This document shows positions 1 to 10,467 of a stretch of DNA of 52,287 nucleotides, piece after piece. This DNA is from Clostridiales bacterium (GTDB lineage: Bacteria; Bacillota; Clostridia; Lachnospirales; Lachnospiraceae): positions 1 to 52,287 of the forward strand of contig JAAZDK010000158.1 of NCBI GenBank assembly GCA_012512855.1, given 5' to 3'. Made by a program: the position numbers and the translations under genes. The notes under the pieces were generated by a model that did no database searches, had not been told where the DNA came from, and saw only the letters and a list, made by a program, of their open reading frames with translations. Position 1 is the stretch's first letter, and each line of letters starts with the position of its first letter.

Positions 1-14
1 GCATTTGCTCTAAT

Positions 15-929
15 TTGTCCGAAATTGTTAAGCTGGCACATCAGTATAATATGAAGGTATTGGTTGATGAGGCACATGGAGCGCATTTTTATTTCGGGGA
101 TGGGCTTCCGGCAAGCGCAATGGCCGCCGGAGCCGATATGGCGGCTGTCAGTATGCATAAAACCGGTGGCTCACTGACCCAAAGCTCCTTCCTGCTGTGC
201 AATAATGATATTGATCCCGGCTATGTAAGGCAGATTATTAATCTGACCCAGACCACAAGCGGCTCTTATTTGCTGATGGCATCCCTGGATATAGCCCGCA
301 AGTACATGTATTTCAATGGCAAAGAGCTGGTAAGAAAAATACTGGAGCTGTCTGAATATGCAAGGGGAGAGATTAACAGGCTGGGAGGTTATTATGCATT
401 TTCGACAGAGATAGTGGACAAGGATGCCACATTCGACTTTGATAGAACAAAGCTGTCTGTCAATACATTAGAAATCGGTCTTGCCGGAATTGAGGTATAT
501 GATCTTTTAAGGGATGAATACGATATACAGCTGGAGTTTGGAGATATCGGCAATTTCCTCGCTGTAATATCAGCCGGAGATCGGCTTTTTGAAATAGAAC
601 GCCTTATTTCGGCCTTGTCTGAGATTAAGCGTATTTACGGTAAAGAAAAGGTTGGTATGCTCAATCATGAATATATTGACCCCGAGGTTGTATTCACACC
701 GCAGAAGGCATTTTATCATGATAAGAAATCGGTTTTGCTGAAGGATAGCGTCGGTCATATAGCCGGAGAATTTGTTATGTGTTATCCGCCCGGTATTCCG
801 ATACTGGCCCCCGGCGAACGTATAACAAAGGAAATAGTTGAGTATATCAGGTATGCAAAGGAAAAGGGAAGCTCAATCACCGGTCCCAAGGATATGAATA
901 TAGAGTACATTAATATCATAGATTTTTAG
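15..929 (+). CDS. speA: Orn/Lys/Arg decarboxylase (PLP fold-type I, likely arginine decarboxylase), N-terminus cut by window edge
   Basis: Translation has VDEAHGAHF and SMHKTGGSLTQSS (PLP-lysine region) typical of bacterial Orn/Lys/Arg decarboxylases; followed by speE and speB. Confidence 0.85.
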   Translation: MSEIVKLAHQYNMKVLVDEAHGAHFYFGDGLPASAMAAGADMAAVSMHKTGGSLTQSSFLLCNNDIDPGYVRQIINLTQTTSGSYLLMASLDIARKYMYFNGKELVRKILELSEYARGEINRLGGYYAFSTEIVDKDATFDFDRTKLSVNTLEIGLAGIEVYDLLRDEYDIQLEFGDIGNFLAVISAGDRLFEIERLISALSEIKRIYGKEKVGMLNHEYIDPEVVFTPQKAFYHDKKSVLLKDSVGHIAGEFVMCYPPGIPILAPGERITKEIVEYIRYAKEKGSSITGPKDMNIEYINIIDF

Positions 930-1003
930 CCGGACTGTATTATGTATATATTTAGCCGGACTGTACTTTGCATACCGGTCATAAAGAAAGGTGTGATAAG
1001 CTT

Positions 1004-1855
1004 ATGGAATTATGGTTTTCTGAATTCCATTCCAAATACGCCAAGTTTTCAATTAAGGTTAAGGAAGAGCTGTATAACAAAAAGAGCGATTTTCAGCATG
1101 TTGTGATAATGGATACCTTTGAATTTGGCCGTGTGTTGGTTCTTGACGGTTTTTTAATGGTAACCGAAAAGGATGAATTCATATATCATGATATGATAGT
1201 CCATGTTCCGATGGCGGTCAATCCCGATGTAAAAAGGGTTCTGGTTATCGGTGCGGGAGACGGCGGTACAATAAGGGAGCTTTGCAGATACCCTACAATA
1301 GAACATATAGATATGGTAGAAATAGATCCCATGGTTGTGGAGGCCTGCAGGCAGCATTTGCCCCGGACCGCCTGCAGCCTGGATGACCCCAGGGTAAATA
1401 TTTATTTTGAGGACGGCCTTAAATATGTACGCCGTAAGCAAAACGAATATGATTTGATATTGGTGGATTCGACTGATCCCTTTGGACCGGGCGAGGGCTT
1501 GTTTACCAGGGAATTTTACGGTAACTGCTATAAAGCCCTCAATGACAGGGGAATACTGGTTAACCAGCATGAAAGCACCTTTTATGATGAATACGTTGAC
1601 AAAATGAGTCATGTTCAGCATATGCTAAAGGAGATATTCCCCAAGGTTAATGTATATCAGGCCCATATTCCGACTTATCCTTCAGGCCACTGGCTGTTTG
1701 GATATGCTTCAAAGCATTTCGATCCGATTAAGGATTTGCAGGCAGACAGATGGAATGGGCTTGGTATAAAAACCAAATACTATAATACGGAGCTTCACCT
1801 TGGGTGTTTTGCGCTCCCTAATTATGTAAAGGAGCTGTTGAGCAGGAATGAATAA
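1004..1855 (+). CDS. speE: spermidine synthase-type aminopropyltransferase
   Basis: MELWFSEFHSKYAKFSIKVKEELYNKKSDFQHVVIMDTFEFGRVLVLDGF and VLVIGAGDGGTIRE motifs; start trimmed from the ORF track to the ATG at 1004. Confidence 0.9.
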   Translation: MELWFSEFHSKYAKFSIKVKEELYNKKSDFQHVVIMDTFEFGRVLVLDGFLMVTEKDEFIYHDMIVHVPMAVNPDVKRVLVIGAGDGGTIRELCRYPTIEHIDMVEIDPMVVEACRQHLPRTACSLDDPRVNIYFEDGLKYVRRKQNEYDLILVDSTDPFGPGEGLFTREFYGNCYKALNDRGILVNQHESTFYDEYVDKMSHVQHMLKEIFPKVNVYQAHIPTYPSGHWLFGYASKHFDPIKDLQADRWNGLGIKTKYYNTELHLGCFALPNYVKELLSRNE

Positions 1856-2690
1856 AAACATACACACTTTTATAGGCTGTGACAGCGATTATGACAGCAG
1901 CGATATTGTTATTTTCGGTGTTCCCTTTGACGGGACCACCTCCTACAGGCCCGGTACCAGATTTGCCAGCGCAGCCATCCGCAATGAAAGCTACGGAATT
2001 GAGACCTACAGTCCTTATCTTGACAAGGATTTGCTGGACATTAAGGTATTTGATGCAGGTGATCTGGAAATCGGCTTTGGCAATACAGAGAAGGTTCTTG
2101 AGGCCATTGAAGGCATGACGGGCATGCTCCTGGATGATAATAAAAAGCCTCTTATGATAGGGGGCGAACACCTTGTTACCCTGGGATGTGTAAGGGCTGT
2201 GGCAAAAAAATATCCTGGTGTTCATATTGTACATTTTGATGCCCATGCTGATCTGAGAAATGAATATTTGGGTGAGAAGCTTTCACATGCCTGTGTTATG
2301 AGACGTTGCCACGATATTATCGGTGATGACAGAATTTATCAGTTTGGAATCAGAAGTGGCGACAGGGAAGAGTTTGAATGGGCTAAGGATCATGTGTTTA
2401 TGCAGAAATTTAATTTGGACAGGCTTGATGCGGTTATAGAAATACTAAGGAACAAGCCGGTTTATCTCACTATAGATCTGGATGTCCTTGATCCTTCTGT
2501 ATTTCCCGGAACCGGTACACCTGAAGCAGGAGGCATAAGCTTTAATGAGCTTCTTGCCGCCATAAGCAAGGTGTTTACGCTGAATATTGTTGCCGCTGAC
2601 ATTACGGAGCTGTCACCGGTATATGATCAGAGCGGTGTATCCACAGCGCTAGCCTGCAAGCTGCTGCGGGAAATGCTGCTGCAGATGTAA
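1848..2690 (+). CDS. speB: agmatinase / ureohydrolase
   Basis: GGEHLVTLG, HFDAHADLR and TIDLDVLDPS metal-binding motifs; overlaps the speE end by 8 nt. Confidence 0.9.
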   Translation: MNKNIHTFIGCDSDYDSSDIVIFGVPFDGTTSYRPGTRFASAAIRNESYGIETYSPYLDKDLLDIKVFDAGDLEIGFGNTEKVLEAIEGMTGMLLDDNKKPLMIGGEHLVTLGCVRAVAKKYPGVHIVHFDAHADLRNEYLGEKLSHACVMRRCHDIIGDDRIYQFGIRSGDREEFEWAKDHVFMQKFNLDRLDAVIEILRNKPVYLTIDLDVLDPSVFPGTGTPEAGGISFNELLAAISKVFTLNIVAADITELSPVYDQSGVSTALACKLLREMLLQM

Positions 2691-2801
2691 GAAAAGGCAG
2701 CACAGAATTTTATATTGACATGCCTTAAGGGCAGAATGCATGAACGGTAAAAGTAGATTTATGCATAAGCCTATGTGATTATAGATTAGGAGGAATATAA
2801 T

Positions 2802-4007
2802 ATGAGCAGAGCATTGATTATCGGTGCAGGCGGCGTAGCCGGTGTGGTTGTCCACAAATGCTGCCAGAATTCAGAGCTTTTTAAGGAAATCTGCATAGCC
2901 AGCAGAACCAAGTCCAAGTGCGATGCATTAAAGGCACAGGTGGAGGCAAAGGGCTATAAAACTGTTGTTACTACGGCACAGGTTGATGCTGATAATACTG
3001 AGGAGCTAATTAAGCTGATAAATAATTATAAACCCGAAATCGTAATTAACGTGGCTCTTCCTTATCAGGATTTAAGCATAATGGATGCATGCCTTGCAAC
3101 AAAAACCCATTATCTTGATACGGCAAATTATGAGCCAAAGGATACTGCAAAGTTTGAATACAAGTGGCAGTGGGCTTACCGTGACCGCTTCAGGGAGGCA
3201 GGCATAACCGCTGTTCTTGGCTGCGGCTTTGATCCCGGTGTAACCGGTGTTTTCTCAGCCTATGCCCTGAAGCATTATTTTGATGAAATTCATACCTTGG
3301 ACATTTTGGACTGCAATGCCGGTGACCATGGCTATCCCTTTGCCACCAATTTCAATCCTGAGATTAATATCCGTGAGGTTACGGCTCCCGGCAGCTATTA
3401 TGAAAACGGCAGCTTCCATGAGACGGCACCGCTTGAAATCAAGAGAGTGTATAATTTCCCTGAAATAGGCCCCAAGGATATGTATTTGTTGCATCATGAG
3501 GAGCTTGAATCTCTGGCAATCAATTTACCTGGAATTAAAAGAATTCGTTTCTTTATGACCTTCTCGGAAAATTACCTGACTCACCTCAGGGTACTTCAAA
3601 ATGTAGGCATGACCTCAATCGAGCCTATTGATTATGAGGGTCATAAGATTGTTCCTCTTCAGTTTTTAAAGGCCGTCTTGCCCGATCCTGCATCTTTAGG
3701 CCCCCGTACAAAGGGCAAGACCAACATAGGATGTATATTTACAGGAGTAAAGGACGGCAAGCCTGTAAAATACTATGTATATAATGTATGCGATCATCAG
3801 GAATGCTATAGGGAGGTAGGCTCCCAGGCTATTTCATATACCACAGGTGTTCCTGCCATGATTGGAGCCATGATGGTACTCACCGGCAAGTGGAAGAAGC
3901 CGGGTGTATGTAATGTAGAAGAATTTGATCCGGATCCATTCATGGATGCTTTAAACAAATGGGGCCTGCCATGGAAGGAAAGCTTTGATCCGGAGCTGGT
4001 GGACTAA
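2802..4007 (+). CDS. saccharopine dehydrogenase-family protein, likely carboxynorspermidine synthase
   Basis: N-terminal Rossmann motif ALIIGAGGVAGVVVHKC; adjacent to carboxynorspermidine decarboxylase. Confidence 0.85.
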   Translation: MSRALIIGAGGVAGVVVHKCCQNSELFKEICIASRTKSKCDALKAQVEAKGYKTVVTTAQVDADNTEELIKLINNYKPEIVINVALPYQDLSIMDACLATKTHYLDTANYEPKDTAKFEYKWQWAYRDRFREAGITAVLGCGFDPGVTGVFSAYALKHYFDEIHTLDILDCNAGDHGYPFATNFNPEINIREVTAPGSYYENGSFHETAPLEIKRVYNFPEIGPKDMYLLHHEELESLAINLPGIKRIRFFMTFSENYLTHLRVLQNVGMTSIEPIDYEGHKIVPLQFLKAVLPDPASLGPRTKGKTNIGCIFTGVKDGKPVKYYVYNVCDHQECYREVGSQAISYTTGVPAMIGAMMVLTGKWKKPGVCNVEEFDPDPFMDALNKWGLPWKESFDPELVD

Positions 4008-4071
4008 AACAGATATGAATATACAGTCAAATGTAAAAGCTATTCAGTCATATGCAAAAGTATAAGTAGGA

Positions 4072-5214
4072 ATGATGAATATGTACTTTGATATAAAAGC
4101 TGTCCCTACTCCGGCCTATGTGGTGGAGGAAAGGCTTTTAAGGAAAAACTGCGAAATAATCAAATCGGTAATCGACAGGACAGGCTGTAAGATCCTGCTG
4201 GCACAGAAGGCCTTCAGCATGTATAGCACATACCCTCTGATAGGGCAGTATCTGAGCGGTACAACTGCCAGCTCCCTCTTTGAAGCCAGGCTGGGCTTTG
4301 AGGAAATGGGCAAGGAGGTTCATATATTCTCACCTGCTTACAGGGAGGATGAATTTGATGAAATTTTGTCCATATGCGATCATGTAGTTTTTAATTCAAT
4401 TAATCAGTGGAAGAGATTCAAGGATAAGATCAAAGCCTCGACCAGAAAGGTCTCCTGTGGCCTTCGAATCAATCCGGAGTATTCGGAGATAGAAGCAGCC
4501 ATTTACAATCCCTGTGTAGCCGGCTCCCGTTTCGGCATAAAAGCCTCACAGCTTGATGAAGCTGAGCTGGATGGTATAGAGGGGCTGCATTTTCATACTA
4601 TGTGCGAGCAGAATTCGGATGTGCTTAAGAGGACACTTGCGGTGGTGGAGGAGAAGTTCGGTCATCTGCTGCCGAAGATGAAATGGCTGAATTTCGGCGG
4701 CGGCCATCACATAAGCAGGGATGATTATGACATTGAAGCCCTGGTGCGCTGTATCAGGCATATACAGGATAAATATAAGCTGGAGGTTTATCTTGAGCCG
4801 GGGGAAGCAGTGGCCTTAAATGCCGGATATCTGGTAAGCACTGTTCTGGAGCTGGGTGAGAATGGCATGCAGCTGGCTATTCTTGATACATCCGCCAGCT
4901 GTCATATGCCGGATGTTATTGAAATGCCTTACAGGCCTAAGATTATAGGTTCAGGTGAGCCGGGAGAATATCCCTACACTTACCGTCTGGGAGGCCCTAC
5001 CTGTCTGGCGGGTGATGTGATAGGAGATTATTCCTTCCGAGAGCCGCTTAAAGTAGGGGAGAGGCTGGTATTTTGCGATATGGCAATCTATACAATGGTT
5101 AAAAATAATACCTTCAATGGCATAAACCTTCCGGCAATAATCTATAATACGGAAAAGGAAGGCTTAAAGATAATCAGGCAATTTGGTTATGAGGATTTTA
5201 AAGGAAGGCTTTAG
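4072..5214 (+). CDS. nspC: carboxynorspermidine decarboxylase
   Basis: Alanine-racemase-fold decarboxylase: TPAYVVEERLLRKNCEII, LLAQKAFS, LNFGGGHH, EPGEA, GPTCLAGDVIGDY. Confidence 0.88.
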   Translation: MMNMYFDIKAVPTPAYVVEERLLRKNCEIIKSVIDRTGCKILLAQKAFSMYSTYPLIGQYLSGTTASSLFEARLGFEEMGKEVHIFSPAYREDEFDEILSICDHVVFNSINQWKRFKDKIKASTRKVSCGLRINPEYSEIEAAIYNPCVAGSRFGIKASQLDEAELDGIEGLHFHTMCEQNSDVLKRTLAVVEEKFGHLLPKMKWLNFGGGHHISRDDYDIEALVRCIRHIQDKYKLEVYLEPGEAVALNAGYLVSTVLELGENGMQLAILDTSASCHMPDVIEMPYRPKIIGSGEPGEYPYTYRLGGPTCLAGDVIGDYSFREPLKVGERLVFCDMAIYTMVKNNTFNGINLPAIIYNTEKEGLKIIRQFGYEDFKGRL

Positions 5215-5230
5215 ATAATAGCATATATTA

Positions 5231-5284
5231 AACACCCTCTCTTAGCAGGCATATCAAGCAAACTTTGCTTAGAGAGGGTGTTGC
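5231..5284. terminator. bidirectional intrinsic terminator between convergent nspC and the sortase gene
   Basis: Inverted repeat AACACCCTCTCT (5231-5242) / AGAGAGGGTGTT (5271-5282). Confidence 0.7.
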
Positions 5285-5289
5285 TTCAG

Positions 5290-7473
5290 CTAATTATTAT
5301 TTTTATCCGAGGAATCTGCTTCTTCAGCTAACGGCATTAGCTCCGGACCTGCATCATTCGCAATATCGCCATCATTAGTATCTGCATTATTTACATCGGT
5401 ACCTTTATTTACATCGTCAGCTTCTGTATCAGAAGCATTTGCTTCCTTATTATTAGTGACGTCATCTGATTCTGTCCCTACAGCCTCATTTGATTCAGTC
5501 TTTTTTGTCTCAGAACTTTTTAGCTCTGTCTCTGTTGCTTCAGTTTTTGACTTTTTACTTTTATCTGATTTAGTCTCTGACTTTTCAGTTGTATTACCTT
5601 CAGTCGCAGCTTTATTATCTTTAGTCGAAGCTTTATCCGTTTTTTTTCCTTCTGTTTTAGCTTTATCGGTCTTATTATCTTCATTCAAAGCTTTATCTGT
5701 TTTATTTACTTCGGACGCTGTTTTATCAGCTTTTCTTACTCCGATTTCAGTGTTTTTGCTTTCTCTTGCCTCAGCCTCTGCTTTAATAGTGTCGCTAACT
5801 TCGGCCTCTTTTTTATTGGTGTCGCCTGCTTCAGCATCAGTATTTTTATCCATCTCTACTTCAGTGTCTATTTTCTTGTCTTCAATAGCTTCAGGTTTGT
5901 CGTCTTCAGCCTTAGAAGCAGTCCCGGCCTGCTTCATTCTTTCCTCAAGCAGCTCAGGTGGTGTGTACCAATTAATCAGGCCGCTTTCCAATGCCTCCTC
6001 AAAGCTTTTTGGCAGCTTTGGGGCCTTACCTCCATAACGGTAATAGTAGGAAGCAGGATACAGAGGACTCATGTTAACTGTTACCGAATCCACATCTACC
6101 GAAGCATCTTCACCATCTCTTACCCTGCGGGCTACAATAACCGTTCTGTAGTTATCCACCTCATATGAGCAGGTTGACAATACCAGCAGCTGATCGGTAT
6201 CGGTGATGTCAACACAGTCAATATTCAGCTCTGAACGGATTCTTAACTGATAAACATAATTCAAAAAGTCGGATGTGTCCTTAAAGCTTGATCTCGTATA
6301 ATTAAAAAATTCATCCCTTTTATTGACTGAACCGTTGGTAATAAAAACTGAAAATATCTTCCATTGTCCGGTCTGATATATGGTGTCAAAATTAATTACA
6401 GGGTGCTCTTTATAAAAGTCAGGCACTTCGTTTTTGCTTTTACCTGATTTGGCAACCTTATATTTTGTCAGATCACGAAACATTTTCTCAGGAGTAGATA
6501 CCATATTATGGCCGTATATTGTGAGGCTTTTTGAATTATCCTCAACGGAGCATTTTACATCAAGGAAGAGGGTGCCTGCCTTGCTGTATTCGTGATAAAT
6601 ATCCTTGTCAAGATAATATTCAGGATTTTCCTTGTCTGACTGTACAACGACATAGTCGATATTGGTGTCAGGAATGGTAAGCCAACCCTTTACATCCTCA
6701 TTGACGGCCAAAAGCTCAGAAAACTGAAGCAGCCGCCCGAACTCATCACGGTTAGGATCAGGGCTAGGAGTTGGCGCCTGGCTTGGCTCGGAGACAGAAG
6801 CAGTCTCTTCTTCATCAGGCCTTGCTGTAGCCTCAGGCTTGATGTCAGCTTTTGGCGTGGGGATGCTTGCTTTATATAAATCTCTTGTTTTTTCTATTGA
6901 ATTTCTAATTCTTAACGGCTGGATTACAACCTCATCTATAAATAAGGCTGCAAATATAATAAAACCGATAACACACATTACTTGCAAAGCTTTATATACC
7001 AGGGATTTTTTTGATGACCTGGCCTCATCCTTTATATCTGCATTATTAACTGTGTCCTTCTGCGGCCGACTTTCGTCCGCAGCATCCTTATCTTCTCCGG
7101 TATTATCGGTATCAGCCCGTATCTCATCAGACTGCCGGGATATCATATCTTCATCGGAATTAATTATGCTATTATCACTGCCCTTATCATCACTGTAATT
7201 GTCAATGTCAGAGACAGTGTCGTATGCAGCTGAAAAATTTTCGTGTAAGATAGAGCTTAGGTCAGGATTTTCCGTGCCGTCCTCCAAGGCAAGATTATTC
7301 GTTTTGTCGTCCTCCAAGGCAGCATTATCAGCAGAATTACTGTCAGCTTTGTCTGAATTGATGTTATCGGAGCTTTCATGCTGTAAGCCGGCATCAGGGT
7401 ATGTATCATTAACTGCTTCATCAGCAGTAAATCTTTCAACCTCATGATTCTGATTATTTATACCATCGGTCAT
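5290..7473 (-). CDS. class B-like sortase with long acidic cytoplasmic N-terminus and low-complexity C-terminal tail
   Basis: Single TM segment (VYKALQVMCVIGFIIFAALFI), sortase core (WLTIPDTNIDYVVVQS, TIYGHNM, QLLVLSTCSYE catalytic Cys, VIVARR); about 200-residue K/T/E/D/N-rich tail. Confidence 0.85.
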   Translation of the reverse strand: MTDGINNQNHEVERFTADEAVNDTYPDAGLQHESSDNINSDKADSNSADNAALEDDKTNNLALEDGTENPDLSSILHENFSAAYDTVSDIDNYSDDKGSDNSIINSDEDMISRQSDEIRADTDNTGEDKDAADESRPQKDTVNNADIKDEARSSKKSLVYKALQVMCVIGFIIFAALFIDEVVIQPLRIRNSIEKTRDLYKASIPTPKADIKPEATARPDEEETASVSEPSQAPTPSPDPNRDEFGRLLQFSELLAVNEDVKGWLTIPDTNIDYVVVQSDKENPEYYLDKDIYHEYSKAGTLFLDVKCSVEDNSKSLTIYGHNMVSTPEKMFRDLTKYKVAKSGKSKNEVPDFYKEHPVINFDTIYQTGQWKIFSVFITNGSVNKRDEFFNYTRSSFKDTSDFLNYVYQLRIRSELNIDCVDITDTDQLLVLSTCSYEVDNYRTVIVARRVRDGEDASVDVDSVTVNMSPLYPASYYYRYGGKAPKLPKSFEEALESGLINWYTPPELLEERMKQAGTASKAEDDKPEAIEDKKIDTEVEMDKNTDAEAGDTNKKEAEVSDTIKAEAEARESKNTEIGVRKADKTASEVNKTDKALNEDNKTDKAKTEGKKTDKASTKDNKAATEGNTTEKSETKSDKSKKSKTEATETELKSSETKKTESNEAVGTESDDVTNNKEANASDTEADDVNKGTDVNNADTNDGDIANDAGPELMPLAEEADSSDKNNN
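5629..5748 (-). repeat. 30-nt (10-aa) tandem repeat in the sortase tail
   Basis: AGCTTTATC-type units at 5629, 5659, 5689 and a divergent one at 5719; protein period xNKTDKAxxx. Confidence 0.65.
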
Positions 7474-7655
7474 ATTTTCACCTCCGTATATCAGGCTAAT
7501 TCATTATAACTCTATTATTTTTACTAGTAAAGTCAAAATGTATAATCAGCACTTATAGGGTAAGGATAAGAGTATATTAATTAGCTTTAATAAATACATG
7601 CAGCATGAATATTCTGCTGTTCCTACAATAAATTTATTGTAAGGAATATTTTGGG

Positions 7656-8987
7656 ATGATGCACAATATGAAAATAAAGCCGAGAAATCTGCCATTGCTG
7701 TTTTCTCTTATAATTTGCTGTATATTCAATTCATTAAGTGTAAAGGCCTTATATGATGAGATTGTTAATGCCACGGGACTTATCAGTGATCTGGAGGAGG
7801 AGGTAAGCCGTGAAAATAATCAGGCAAGGCAAAATAATGATGAATATCGCAGGCTGCTGGAAGCTGAGGAGGGTATAAAAAGCAGTGAAATAAAGGAAGC
7901 TGCGGATAAGGAGCTGGAAAAGCTGAAGCTTTATGCTGTTTCCGCCCTGCTGATGGATGCTAAAAACAATCGGGTGCTCTATGAAGAAAATGGAGAGAAA
8001 AAGCTTCCCAATGCCAGTACCACCAAAATCATGACCTGTATTATAGCACTTGAAAATGCTGACCCAAATGATATTGTAACAGTTTCCTCCTATGCCGCTT
8101 CTATGCCCGATGTTCAGCTGAATATAAGAAAGGGAGAGCAGTATTATCTGAAGGATTTAATGTATTCACTAATGCTGGAAAGCCATAATGATACCGCTGT
8201 GGCAATAGCCGAGCATGTAGGCGGCTCTGTTGAAGGCTTTGCAACCATAATGAATGACAAGGCAAAAGAGCTGGGCTGCTTAAGTACCAATTTCATAACT
8301 CCCTCCGGCCTTGATGCCCAGGGACATTATACTACCGCCAAAGATCTTGCGGCTATAGCCAGTTATGCCATTAAAAATGAGGATTTTATCAGAATAACAA
8401 ATACAGCCAGCCATACATTTTCCGAAATCAAAAGCGGCCGAAGATTTACCGTAACCAATAAGAACAAGTTTCTTTATTTGATGGATGGGGCTATCGGGGT
8501 AAAAACCGGCTTTACCAACGGGGCAGGATATTGCTTTGTGGGGGCCATAAGGAAGCCTGATCGTGAATTGGTTTCAGTTGTCCTGGGCAGCGGCTGGCCT
8601 CCCCATAAAAATTACAGATGGTCGGATACAAAGGAATTGATGAACTTTGGCATTAAAAACTTTGAACTAAAGAAAATATTTGAGAAGAAGAAATTTGATC
8701 CGGTCTTTGTCCAGGACGGCCAAACAAGGTATGAACAGCTCCTTATGAAGGATAATAACGAGCTTACCATGCTTATAGGCAAGCATGAAACCGTCAGGGT
8801 TGAATATCAGCTGCCCGAAAAGCTTATGGCACCCATAAAGGCTAATACAGTGGTGGGAAGCGCCAAATATTATATAAATGATATTCCATATAAAGAAGTA
8901 CCTATATATACGGCATATGATATCAAAAAGATAGATTTTGGATTTTGCCTGAAGGAAATATTTAAGCTATGGTGTGGCCAATTCTAG
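7656..8987 (+). CDS. D-alanyl-D-alanine carboxypeptidase (PBP5/DacF family)
   Basis: N-terminal signal/TM; SxxK in NASTTKIMT, SHN in LESHNDTAVAIAEH, KTG in GVKTGFTNGAGYC. Confidence 0.9.
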   Translation: MMHNMKIKPRNLPLLFSLIICCIFNSLSVKALYDEIVNATGLISDLEEEVSRENNQARQNNDEYRRLLEAEEGIKSSEIKEAADKELEKLKLYAVSALLMDAKNNRVLYEENGEKKLPNASTTKIMTCIIALENADPNDIVTVSSYAASMPDVQLNIRKGEQYYLKDLMYSLMLESHNDTAVAIAEHVGGSVEGFATIMNDKAKELGCLSTNFITPSGLDAQGHYTTAKDLAAIASYAIKNEDFIRITNTASHTFSEIKSGRRFTVTNKNKFLYLMDGAIGVKTGFTNGAGYCFVGAIRKPDRELVSVVLGSGWPPHKNYRWSDTKELMNFGIKNFELKKIFEKKKFDPVFVQDGQTRYEQLLMKDNNELTMLIGKHETVRVEYQLPEKLMAPIKANTVVGSAKYYINDIPYKEVPIYTAYDIKKIDFGFCLKEIFKLWCGQF

Positions 8988-9158
8988 AAATATATGCTTT
9001 AGCAGAGTATAAAAGCTTAACAAGTATAACAATAGCCTGCCGTCTTATCCTTTAATATAAATTCCCAAAAACGTGATTTGAATCATAGTCTTATGCAAAT
9101 CATATCTATATACTTTAATCATGATATGAAACAAGCAAAGCAAACAGGAGGATGAAAA

Positions 9159-10349
9159 ATGGGAATTAAAATAACTGATAAGGTAACCTGGGTAGGCAAG
9201 ATTGATTGGGAGCTAAAACATTTTCATGGCAACGAGTATTCTGTTCGCAGGGGCTCCTCATACAATTCCTATTTGATAAGAGATAAGAAAAATGTATTGA
9301 TTGATACGGTCTGGTCACCTTATGACAAGGAATTTGTAAGCAAGCTGAAGAATGAAATCGATCTAAAGGATATTGATTATGTGATTGTAAATCATTCCGA
9401 GCCGGATCATAGCGGAGCGCTGAGCGAGCTGCTTAGGGAAATTCCAGATGTGCCGGTGTATTGTACTGCCAATGGAGCGAAAATGCTTAAGGGACAGTAT
9501 CATCAGGACTGGAATTTTATAACCGTAAAAACCGGCGATACTCTGGAAATAGGTGAAAGTACATTAACCTTTATAGAGGCGCCCATGCTGCACTGGCCCG
9601 ATTCAATGTTTACTTATATGTCAGGGGATAATATTCTTTTCAGCAATGACGCATTTGGACAGCACTATGCCACCGAATCCCTCTACAATGATAAAACCGA
9701 TCAGTGTGAGCTTGAAGCGGAGGCGATAAAATATTATGCCAACATTCTTACTCCATTTTCAAAGCTGGTGACAAAAAAGATTAATGAGGTACTGAGCTTT
9801 AACCTGCCGCTTGACATGATATGCACCAGCCATGGGGTTATATGGAGAGAAAAGCCTGAGCAGATTGTATTAAAGTATCTGCAGTGGGCGGATGACTATC
9901 AGGAAAAGCAAATTACCGTAATCTATGATACTATGTGGAACGCCACAAGAAAGATGGCTGAGGCAATAGCAGAAGGCATAAAGTCGGCTGCACCAGATTA
10001 TACGGTTAAGCTTTTGAATTCCTCTGTCGAGGACAAAAACGATATTATTACTGAAATCTTCAAGTCAAGAGGAATTTTGCTGGGAGCGCCTACAGTAAAC
10101 AATGCCTGCCTGCATTCAATAGGTGGTTTGCTGGAGATGGTCTACGGCCTTAAGTTCAGGAAAAAATATGCAGCAGCCTTCGGCAGCTACGGCTGGAGCG
10201 GAGAATCCGTCGGTTTGATATCTGAGGGTCTGAAAAAGGCAGGCTTTAAGCTTGTTAGTGAAGGTCTCAAATATATGTGGGTTCCTGACGAGGAAGGTAT
10301 TAAGGCCTGCTATGACTTTGGAGCAGATTTCGCAAATCAGATAAAATAA
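9159..10349 (+). CDS. flavodiiron protein (FprA-type, metallo-beta-lactamase plus flavodoxin)
   Basis: VNHSEPDHSGALSELL metal-binding motif, FSNDAFGQHYA, C-terminal flavodoxin domain YDTMWNATRKMA. Confidence 0.92.
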   Translation: MGIKITDKVTWVGKIDWELKHFHGNEYSVRRGSSYNSYLIRDKKNVLIDTVWSPYDKEFVSKLKNEIDLKDIDYVIVNHSEPDHSGALSELLREIPDVPVYCTANGAKMLKGQYHQDWNFITVKTGDTLEIGESTLTFIEAPMLHWPDSMFTYMSGDNILFSNDAFGQHYATESLYNDKTDQCELEAEAIKYYANILTPFSKLVTKKINEVLSFNLPLDMICTSHGVIWREKPEQIVLKYLQWADDYQEKQITVIYDTMWNATRKMAEAIAEGIKSAAPDYTVKLLNSSVEDKNDIITEIFKSRGILLGAPTVNNACLHSIGGLLEMVYGLKFRKKYAAAFGSYGWSGESVGLISEGLKKAGFKLVSEGLKYMWVPDEEGIKACYDFGADFANQIK

Positions 10350-10467
10350 GTACAAAATATATCAAAAAAAATCTTTTGCTGCGATACTGCTGATGAAGAG
10401 ACTATTGACTTGCCGGGTAAATGGTTTTATACTTCATTGTAAATTGTACAGCAAAGGAGAGAGTGTG

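Noticed and set aside
1154-2246. Minus-strand ORFs over speE/speB and many other antisense ORFs in the track
   Set aside because: They lie opposite well-supported genes, have atypical composition and lack motifs; artefacts of six-frame translation.
5456-7447. Plus-strand Ser-rich ORFs opposite the sortase (5456..6037, 6839..7198, 7199..7447)
   Set aside because: They are complements of the low-complexity K/T/E/D sortase sequence; no RBS or recognisable domains.
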